Of a stretch of 6,349 nucleotides of DNA, positions 1-4,845 are shown piece by piece (the first letter of the stretch is position 1; each line of letters opens with the position of its first letter). This DNA is from Variovorax sp. GTDB lineage: Bacteria; Pseudomonadota; Gammaproteobacteria; Burkholderiales; Burkholderiaceae_C. The DNA lies in the NCBI GenBank assembly GCA_028292835.1, contig JAQGLP010000015.1, positions 1-6,349 on the forward strand, written 5' to 3'. Both the position numbers and the translations under genes were made by a program. The notes under the pieces were generated by a model. That model was given only the letters and a program-made list of their open reading frames with translations. It ran no database searches and was not told where the DNA came from.

Positions 1-451
1 GGGCGCCGCTGCCGAAGAACATGCGTTCGGCAATCCAGCCCAGCGTGAGCGAGGCGGTTTCGAAGCGTGGGCTGCACTTGAAATAGATCTGCGCGGGGTC
101 GACCGGCTCGCCACGTACCAGCCGGGCGATCAGCTCGGGCGGGCCGGAGCGCAGGGCGTGGTTCTGCACATAGATGAAGTCGCCGCCATCGGTCTCGAGC
201 ACGTAGCGGGCGTCGAGCAAGGCCATGCCCTCGCTGACGATGAGCTGGAAATCCGCTCCGCCGGGCACCACCCGCGCCTGCCAGCCGGTGCCGCGCGCGG
301 CACCGCCGACGATGGGGATCAGCCGGCGCCGGCCGCGCGCGGTCTGGCCGACCTCCTGGGGCGGGCCGACCTCCACGCGCAGGTCGGCGAAGAAGCGCCA
401 GCGCGGCTCGGCCAGTGTGGACGGATCGGGAAAAGCGGCGGGTTCGGACAT
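1..451 (-). CDS. DUF3237 (UPF0311) family protein, C-terminus cut by window edge
   Basis: The reverse strand reads 150 codons from an ATG at 451-449 with no stop before the edge, so only the last residues are missing if the protein has the family's usual length of about 150-160. It matches the DUF3237 pattern: an opening FFADLRVEVGPP strand (residues 20-31), a G-rich RRRLIPIVGGAARG stretch (41-54), VVPGGADF (61-68), LLDARYVLETDGGDFIYVQN (78-97), and a late YFKCSPRFET segment followed by the conserved tryptophan region. The family is small and beta-rich, and its biochemical role is unknown. No signal peptide is visible, so it is probably cytoplasmic. No clear Shine-Dalgarno precedes the ATG, but the frame closes with TAG at 490-488 and contains no better start. 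It is divergent from a LuxR-type regulator that may control it (inference). The family call is from recognised motifs, not a search. Confidence 0.85.
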   Translation of the reverse strand, partial: MSEPAAFPDPSTLAEPRWRFFADLRVEVGPPQEVGQTARGRRRLIPIVGGAARGTGWQARVVPGGADFQLIVSEGMALLDARYVLETDGGDFIYVQNHALRSGPPELIARLVRGEPVDPAQIYFKCSPRFETASLTLGWIAERMFFGSGA

Positions 452-516
452 TTTGGCTGGGCTGGTGACCAGGGCTGCGATGGAGACCTAGCGTAATTCC
501 GGTGGCGCGTCGCCCT

Positions 517-536
517 TGTCATCCGCGAAGATGACA
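517..536. promoter_or_regulatory. Perfect 7+7 bp inverted repeat, candidate operator in the divergent gap
   Basis: The arms TGTCATC (517-523) and GATGACA (530-536) are exact reverse complements around a 6-bp spacer CGCGAA, 20 bp in all. The repeat lies 19 bp before the regulator's start codon and 65 bp before the start codon of the divergent DUF3237 gene. LuxR-type regulators commonly bind inverted repeats of about 18-22 bp, so an autoregulatory or shared operator is plausible. No convincing -35/-10 pair is visible in the gap, so its position relative to a promoter is unknown. Binding is inferred. Confidence 0.45.
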
Positions 537-555
537 GGATGAGGAAAACGAAGCG

Positions 556-1365
556 ATGAGGCAATGGGCGCCGGCTTCGGGGCCCGATGGCCCGGCGGCA
601 TGGGCGCGCGCCGGCGAGGCCCTGGGCGGCATGGTGCGCCGGCTCGGCGAGCGCGGCTTCGAAACCGGCGTGCTGGAGGCCTTGCACCCGCTGGTACCGG
701 CGGCCTCCTGGTCGGTTTACCGTACCGGCCGGCAGTGCCGGCCGACCTTGTTCATGTCGGCCAGTCACGGCATTCCCGACACCACGCGCAATTGCTGGTG
801 GGCCTACCTGTCGGGTCCCTACCTGCACGACCGCAGCTGGGGCCACGGCGCCGACACCGTGGACGCCGCGCCGGTCACCCAGCTATGCCACATCCTGGGC
901 CGGGAGCTGGGAGGCGAACATCAGGCCCGGGTCTACGAGGCGCATGGCATGGAGGAGCGTGTCTCCATCGTCCAGCACGAGGCCGACCAGGCCTTGTTCG
1001 CGGTCAATTTCTACCGCCACCGGCACCAGCGGCCTTTCACCGACGCGCAGATCGGCATCTTCGGCGAGATGGCTCCTGCATTGCTGGAACTGGCCCGCAA
1101 GCACATTGCGCTGAGTGCGCGGCCCCTTGCATCCGCCCCGGCCCTGCGCGAGCGACTGCTGCAGATGCATGCCGGTTTCACGGCACGTGAGCTGGATGTG
1201 TGCGTGCGGCTGCTGCAAGGCATGACGCAGGAAGGCATCGCCCGCGATCTCGACCTGGGCGTGCCGACGGTGAAGACCTACCGCAACCGCGCGTTCGGCC
1301 GGCTGGGCATCCATTTTCGCAACGAACTGTTTGCGCTGGCGCTCGAGGCCCGGGTGCCGCATTGA
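556..1365 (+). CDS. LuxR-type helix-turn-helix transcriptional regulator
   Basis: This 269-residue protein has a LuxR/FixJ-type DNA-binding domain at the C-terminus (about residues 205-265). It shows FTARELDVCVRLLQGMTQEG from residue 208, then the recognition-helix region VPTVKTYRNRAFGRLG. The first 200 residues are a separate, tryptophan- and histidine-rich sensory-like domain (FYRHRHQRPFTDAQ near its end). It does not look like a phosphorylatable receiver domain, and I cannot name its ligand. The ATG is chosen because GAGGAAAA (541-548) sits at Shine-Dalgarno distance and the reading covers the full N-terminal domain. The gene is divergent from the DUF3237 gene across a gap with a perfect inverted repeat, suggesting autoregulation and/or control of that neighbour (inference). 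It converges with the CHR genes, with 16 bp between stops and no visible hairpin terminator. The DNA-binding domain is secure; target and signal are unknown. Confidence 0.88.
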   Translation: MRQWAPASGPDGPAAWARAGEALGGMVRRLGERGFETGVLEALHPLVPAASWSVYRTGRQCRPTLFMSASHGIPDTTRNCWWAYLSGPYLHDRSWGHGADTVDAAPVTQLCHILGRELGGEHQARVYEAHGMEERVSIVQHEADQALFAVNFYRHRHQRPFTDAQIGIFGEMAPALLELARKHIALSARPLASAPALRERLLQMHAGFTARELDVCVRLLQGMTQEGIARDLDLGVPTVKTYRNRAFGRLGIHFRNELFALALEARVPH

Positions 1366-1381
1366 GGCTCTTGCCCCGCGC

Positions 1382-1981
1382 CTACACCCATCCCGCGCTG
1401 CCCAGCAGCGCGCCGGCCGCCAGCAGCCACAGCAGGTGCAGCCGGGTGCGCCAGACGACCAGGGCCGTCACGCCGGTCAGTGCCCACAGATGCCAGGCCG
1501 GCGTGGCGCCACCAACGGTGCCGCGGGTCAGAACCCAGCCGGTGGCCAGCAGCAGGCCAACGACGATCGGCGCCATGCCCTGCTTGAAGGCGCGCACGTC
1601 GCGCCGCGTGCGGTTGCGCTGCGCCCAGCGCGTGGCAAAGTAGGTGAGGGTGGTGCTCGGCACCATGATGCCGGTCATGGTGACCGCCAGCCCGAACAGG
1701 CCCAGCAGCCACGCCACGGGGCCGGCGCCGAGGCCGCCGCCGGCGTTCAGCCCGAGGTTCCAGCCCATCAGCGCCACGAAGAGGATGTTGGGCCCCGGCG
1801 CCGCCTGCGCGATGGCCACCGACGCGTTGAACTGCGCATCGCTCAGCCAGCCGTGGCGCTCGACCAGGTAGCGGTGCATGTCGGGCACGGTCGTGATGGC
1901 GCCGCTGACCGACAGCAGCGACAGCATCATGTACTGCGCGAACACTGCCAGCCAGTCGTTCCAGTGCAGGACGATGCTCAC
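1382..1981 (-). CDS. Short-chain chromate transporter (CHR family), second of a pair
   Basis: A 199-residue hydrophobic membrane protein of the CHR (chromate ion transporter) family in its half-size form. Visible family marks are the SVSGAIT segment (24-30), followed by HGWLSDAQF (43-51) and the AQAAPGPNILFVALMGW block (58-74, PGPN at 62-65). Several hydrophobic segments follow, the last being the LLWLLAAGALLGSAGWV tail. The chosen start is GTG at 1981-1979, preceded by a GGGGA Shine-Dalgarno-like run about 7 bp upstream; no in-frame ATG lies in the near upstream. It follows its partner on the same strand after an 85-bp gap, consistent with one transcript. Short CHR proteins are known to be encoded as tandem pairs, with both halves needed for chromate efflux in characterised cases. 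Whether this pair moves chromate, sulfate or another oxyanion cannot be read from sequence. Confidence 0.87.
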   Translation of the reverse strand: MSIVLHWNDWLAVFAQYMMLSLLSVSGAITTVPDMHRYLVERHGWLSDAQFNASVAIAQAAPGPNILFVALMGWNLGLNAGGGLGAGPVAWLLGLFGLAVTMTGIMVPSTTLTYFATRWAQRNRTRRDVRAFKQGMAPIVVGLLLATGWVLTRGTVGGATPAWHLWALTGVTALVVWRTRLHLLWLLAAGALLGSAGWV

Positions 1982-2066
1982 GTCGGCATCCCCGGCACTC
2001 CCGTCGGGCCGGACGGCGCGGCGCCCGATGGCAGCGGCGTGTGCCGCGCGCGGCGATCGCGCCGCC

Positions 2067-2672
2067 TCATGGCGCGATCCTGCGCCAGGTCAGGACGCAG
2101 GCGGTGCCGCCGACCGCGAGCAGCACCCACACCAGCGGCCAGCGCAGCAGCGCGATGGAGCCGAACACGAGCGCGGCGAACCCCAGGCACACGCCGAAGC
2201 CGAGCGGATGCCGGCGCAGCGGCGCCACCAGCTTGAGGCCGGTCGCCGCGATCAGCCCGCCCGCCACTGCCGCCATGCCGCGCAGCGCGCCCGCCACCTG
2301 CGGCTGGCCTGCGTACTGGGCATAAACCAGCGCCAGCGCCAGGATGACCACCAGCGGCACCGCGAGCATGCCCGCCAGCGCCGCCAGCGCGCCACGCAGC
2401 CCGAAGTAGCGGTCGCCGATCATCAGCGAGAGATTGATCACGTTGGGCCCCGGCAGCACCTGCGCCACGGCCCAGTCCTCCAGGAACTCGTCGGGCGTGA
2501 GCCAGCGCCTTTTCTCGACCACTTCGCGCTGCACGACAGCCAGCACGCCTCCGAAGCCCTGCAGGGCCAGCCAAGTGAACGCAAAAAAAAGTTCGCGTGG
2601 GGAGCCGGGCCGCGCACAGGGCGGGGATGCCGGATCGTGCGCTGGCGTGGCGCCGGGAAAAAGGCGGGGCAT
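2067..2672 (-). CDS. Short-chain chromate transporter (CHR family), first of a pair
   Basis: A 201-residue membrane protein equivalent to the N-terminal half of full-length ChrA. Key blocks are LALQGFGG (35-42), REVVEKRRWLTPDEF (49-63) and AQVLPGPNVINLSLMIGDRYFG (from residue 70; PGPN at 74-77), followed by hydrophobic segments to TWRRIAP. The frame stays open upstream to 2834, but that extension is Arg/Pro/His-rich, unlike a CHR N-terminus, and would cover the promoter of the divergent CHRD gene. I therefore choose the ATG at 2672-2670. Even so, about 25 residues precede the first membrane segment. A CATAAT box ends 6 bp before this ATG, so translation may be leaderless. Codons 28-30 (CTT TTT TTT) form a run of eight T, a possible slippage site. 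It should pair with the downstream CHR protein in the inner membrane. Family confident; substrate inferred. Confidence 0.85.
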   Translation of the reverse strand: MPRLFPGATPAHDPASPPCARPGSPRELFFAFTWLALQGFGGVLAVVQREVVEKRRWLTPDEFLEDWAVAQVLPGPNVINLSLMIGDRYFGLRGALAALAGMLAVPLVVILALALVYAQYAGQPQVAGALRGMAAVAGGLIAATGLKLVAPLRRHPLGFGVCLGFAALVFGSIALLRWPLVWVLLAVGGTACVLTWRRIAP

Positions 2673-2678
2673 CGGTCG

Positions 2679-2684
2679 ATTATG
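2679..2684 (-). promoter_or_regulatory. Possible -10 box of the CHR gene pair (leaderless start?)
   Basis: On the reverse strand CATAAT (5 of 6 matches to TATAAT) lies 6 bp upstream of the ATG at 2672. Transcription starting about 7 bp downstream of such a box would begin at or next to the start codon, giving a leaderless mRNA. No good -35 hexamer is seen at 16-18 bp, so the call rests on one short AT-rich hexamer in GC-rich DNA. No Shine-Dalgarno is visible before the ATG, which is compatible with this reading. Confidence 0.35.
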
Positions 2685-2789
2685 GGGTGGCGCCGTCACG
2701 TGCGATGTCCCGCAAATGCCTCTCTCTCTCCTGTGCCGTGGTGGCGCGGCCGGATGCCTGGGCGTCGATGCTGCCGCTGCCCGAAGTCG

Positions 2790-2806
2790 GTCATGGCCGA
2801 CATGAC
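2790..2806. promoter_or_regulatory. Inverted repeat overlapping the CHRD -35 box, candidate operator
   Basis: GTCATG (2790-2795) and CATGAC (2801-2806) are perfect reverse complements around GCCGA. The right arm covers most of the predicted -35 hexamer ATGACA (2802-2807). A second, overlapping repeat (GTCGG 2786-2790, CCGAC 2797-2801) shares the same DNA. A protein bound here would compete with RNA polymerase at the CHRD promoter, so a repressor site is the natural reading (inference). Six-bp arms can arise by chance in GC-rich DNA. Confidence 0.3.
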
Positions 2807-2830
2807 AGCGCCGGCACAAATGCCTATGCT
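2802..2830 (+). promoter_or_regulatory. Sigma70-like promoter for the CHRD lipoprotein gene
   Basis: The -35 hexamer ATGACA (2802-2807, 5 of 6 matches to TTGACA) and the -10 hexamer TATGCT (2825-2830, 4 of 6 matches to TATAAT) are separated by 17 bp, the preferred spacing. Transcription would start near 2837, leaving a leader of about 24 nt that contains the AAGAGA ribosome-binding region before the ATG at 2861. Position and orientation fit the gene well. Confidence 0.55.
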
Positions 2831-2860
2831 GCAAAGCTCCTACAACTCAAGAGACGCACA

Positions 2861-3313
2861 ATGACTCGATACGGAACAATCTTGCGCACCACGCTGGTCG
2901 CCGGCGTCGCCGCCGCGGCGCTCGCCGGCTGCGGCATGATGGGAATGAATTCCAATGTCGCGAGCTTCAGCGGGGCGATGAACGCGGCCAGCGAAGTGCC
3001 GCCGAACATGACGCGAGGCACCGGCATGGCCGAGGCGTGGCTCGACAAGAGCAACAACAGACTCAAGTACAAGATCACCTATACCGGCCTGAGCGGCCCG
3101 GCGACGGCGGCGCACTTCCATGGTCCGGCGACGGCGGGTGCCAATGCCGGGGTGGTGCTGCCTTTCCCCGATGCGGCCAGTCCCATTGAAGGGCAGGCCA
3201 CGCTGACGGCGGCCCAGGCGGCCGACCTGATGGCCGGCAGGTGGTATGCCAACGTGCACACCGCGGCCAACCCGGCCGGTGAAATCCGCGGCCAGATGCT
3301 GCCGAAGATGTAG
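2861..3313 (+). CDS. CHRD-domain lipoprotein
   Basis: A 150-residue exported protein. The N-terminus has an Arg-containing n-region, a hydrophobic stretch (LVAGVAAAALAG, 12-23) and a lipobox L21-A22-G23-C24, so Cys24 should be lipidated and become the mature N-terminus. Residue +2 is Gly rather than Asp, which favours sorting to the outer membrane. The rest (about 33-150) is one CHRD domain: SEVPPNMTRGTG (44-55), a DKSNNRLKYKITYTGLSG strand pair (62-79), AHFHGPA (84-90, His85 and His87) and the signature WYANVHTAANPAGEIRGQ (128-145). CHRD domains were first described in the animal protein chordin; the role of bacterial versions is not established. The ATG at 2861 is chosen because it begins a proper signal peptide and follows a promoter and AAGAGA. 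A longer reading back to 2597 would bury the signal sequence. The patatin gene follows 51 bp later. Confidence 0.9.
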   Translation: MTRYGTILRTTLVAGVAAAALAGCGMMGMNSNVASFSGAMNAASEVPPNMTRGTGMAEAWLDKSNNRLKYKITYTGLSGPATAAHFHGPATAGANAGVVLPFPDAASPIEGQATLTAAQAADLMAGRWYANVHTAANPAGEIRGQMLPKM

Positions 3314-3364
3314 CTTGCGGCGGTCAGTGGAGCGGAACGGGAGGAAAGGGCGCCGTGAGGCGCA

Positions 3365-4690
3365 ATGGGCGGACCAGCGCCGATGGTCAAATCGGCTTCC
3401 ATGAGCACCTCACCCCGCACCCGTCTCCCAGCCCGTCATCCAGCCGGCGCCAGACGCCACGCCGACGCTGGCGTGAGCGAAGAAGCCCCGGCCCTTGCTG
3501 CCTCTCGCAAGCCGGTCGCCCGCAAGCGCCCGCAAAATGCCCCCGCGCTCGCGCCCAGTGTCGACATGGGCCAAGCCCACAAGGCCCTGGTGTTCCAGGG
3601 CGGCGGCGCGCTCGGGGCCTACCAGGCCGGCGTCTATGCCGCGCTGTGCGAAACCCCGCGGCAGCCGCAATGGATCGCCGGTGTCTCCATCGGCGCCATC
3701 AATGCCGCCCTGATTGCCGGCAACGCGCCCGAACGGCGCGTCGAGCGGTTGCGCGAGTTCTGGGATCTGGTGTCTTCCGGGCCTTCGCAGCGGCTGCCGG
3801 AATGGTTCGCGGACCGCGCCACGCTGAACCAGTGGAGCGCGGTGCTGGCCTCGATGCTCGGGATTCCCGGCTTCTTCGAGCCGCGCCGCAATCCGGCCTT
3901 GTGGATGCTGGGCGGCGCGGCGCCGGTATTGGGCTTCTACGACACCTCGCCTCTCAAATCGACCCTGGAGCGCCTGGTCGACTTCGACCGCATCAACCAC
4001 GACGACATCCGCATCAGCCTGGGTGCGGTCAATGTGCGCACCGGCAACTCCCTGTACTTCGACAACACGACGCAGCGCATCGGCCCGGAGCATGTCATGG
4101 CCAGCGGAGCGCTGCCGCCCGGATTCCCGCCGGTGCACATCGACGGCGAGGACTACTGGGACGGCGGCATCGTCTCCAACACACCGCTGCAGTACGTGCT
4201 GGACACCCATCCGCGCACCCAGCCGCTGGTGGTGCTGCAGGTGGACCTGTTCAGCGCGCGCGGCCTCATGCCGACCACCCTGTCGGAAGTGCTGGAGCGG
4301 CAAAAGGACATCACCTATTCCAGCCGAACGCGCATGAACACCGATGCGCTGGCCGCCAACCTGAACCTGCAGCAGGCGATCGCCGACCTGATCGAGAAGC
4401 TCCCGCCCGCGCTGCGTGACGACCCGAGCGTGGCGGCGGTGCAGGCGCAGCTGAAGCACCAGCCGATCGACATCTTCCACCTGATCTACCGTGACAAGCC
4501 CTACGAGCTTGAATCGAAGGACTACGAGTTCTCGCGCGCCGCCGTCGACGAGCACTGGGAGGCGGGCATGCGCGACCTGCGCGCGACGCTCGGTCACCCG
4601 GAGGCGCTGCGTGGCCAGGCACAGCAAAACGGCGTGACGACGTTCGACCTGAGCGGACAGGGGCTGGGGCGTATCAGGCACCCGATGTAG
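3365..4690 (+). CDS. Patatin-like phospholipase with C-terminal DUF3734-like region
   Basis: A 441-residue predicted serine lipid acyl hydrolase. All patatin elements are present: the oxyanion-hole loop GGGALGAYQAG (79-89), the nucleophile elbow G106-V-S108-I-G110, and the catalytic Asp in WDGGIVSNTPL (Asp266), preceded by SGALPPGFPP. Ser108 and Asp266 would form the catalytic dyad. After about residue 290 the sequence (RQKDITYSSRTRMN, then IDIFHLIYRDKPYELESKDYEFS) resembles the DUF3734 region common after patatin domains in proteobacteria. The first 67 residues are Arg/Pro/Ala-rich and probably disordered, with no convincing signal peptide. The start is ATG 3365, with GAGG 4 bp upstream and an in-frame TGA at 3356; ATGs at 3383 and 3401 are alternatives that would shorten only the tail. 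It may be co-transcribed with the CHRD gene, since no terminator lies between them. The true substrate (phospholipid or storage-granule lipid) is unknown. Confidence 0.92.
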   Translation: MGGPAPMVKSASMSTSPRTRLPARHPAGARRHADAGVSEEAPALAASRKPVARKRPQNAPALAPSVDMGQAHKALVFQGGGALGAYQAGVYAALCETPRQPQWIAGVSIGAINAALIAGNAPERRVERLREFWDLVSSGPSQRLPEWFADRATLNQWSAVLASMLGIPGFFEPRRNPALWMLGGAAPVLGFYDTSPLKSTLERLVDFDRINHDDIRISLGAVNVRTGNSLYFDNTTQRIGPEHVMASGALPPGFPPVHIDGEDYWDGGIVSNTPLQYVLDTHPRTQPLVVLQVDLFSARGLMPTTLSEVLERQKDITYSSRTRMNTDALAANLNLQQAIADLIEKLPPALRDDPSVAAVQAQLKHQPIDIFHLIYRDKPYELESKDYEFSRAAVDEHWEAGMRDLRATLGHPEALRGQAQQNGVTTFDLSGQGLGRIRHPM

Positions 4691-4721
4691 CAGGGGCGCT
4701 GTCCGTGCGGCGCGCAGACGT

Positions 4722-4737
4722 CCGGCACCGTTGCCGG
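4722..4737. other. Small GC hairpin downstream of the patatin gene
   Basis: CCGGCA (4722-4727) and TGCCGG (4732-4737) form a perfect 6-bp stem with a CCGT loop, extendable by two G-T wobble pairs. It starts 31 bp after the patatin stop codon. No T-tract follows, so it is not a classical intrinsic terminator; it could mark a 3' end or be chance. Confidence 0.25.
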
Positions 4738-4790
4738 GTCGTGTCGCCGTGACGGGCAGGCTATCGCGGCCGCGTCGCTTGACCTTGCGT

Positions 4791-4819
4791 GCGACAGAAG
4801 ATGCCGGAAAACCTAAAAT
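4791..4819 (+). promoter_or_regulatory. Sigma70-like promoter for the YgiQ-family gene
   Basis: The -10 hexamer TAAAAT (4814-4819, 5 of 6 matches) stands out in the GC-rich gap. At exactly 17 bp upstream lies GCGACA (4791-4796), matching TTGACA in its last four bases. Transcription would start near 4826, giving a short leader of about 20 nt with AAAGG (4834-4838) as ribosome-binding site before the ATG at 4846. Confidence 0.5.
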
Positions 4820-4845
4820 CACAAGTTGCCTGCAAAGGCCCCGAA

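Noticed and set aside
1982..2066. GC-rich inverted repeats in the gap between the two CHR genes
   Set aside because: Stems are only about 5 bp and purely GC, with no T-tract; not distinguishable from background as a terminator or attenuator.
2720..2731. Short CT dinucleotide run as a phase-variation repeat
   Set aside because: Only about five and a half units, outside coding sequence and well upstream of the CHRD promoter; too short to argue for slippage control.
2673..2834. N-terminal extension of the upstream CHR protein to an ATG at 2834
   Set aside because: The extra 54 residues are Arg/Pro/His-rich, do not resemble a CHR N-terminus, and would overlap the CHRD promoter; a -10-like box lies just before the shorter start.
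2597..2860. Longer reading of the CHRD gene from 2597
   Set aside because: It would place the lipoprotein signal sequence in the interior of the protein and run through the promoter region.
1331..2864. Plus-strand open frames through the CHR pair
   Set aside because: The products are Arg/Gln/Ala-rich and unlike any family, whereas the reverse strand encodes two proteins with clear CHR motifs.
2067..3313. Functional link between the CHR transporters and the CHRD lipoprotein
   Set aside because: The similar names are coincidental (chromate transporter versus chordin domain). The genes are divergent, and nothing in the sequence ties their roles together beyond a shared intergenic region.
4765..4774. 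10-bp palindrome CGCGGCCGCG before the YgiQ promoter
   Set aside because: An all-GC palindrome is expected by chance in this composition and has no positional relation to a promoter element.
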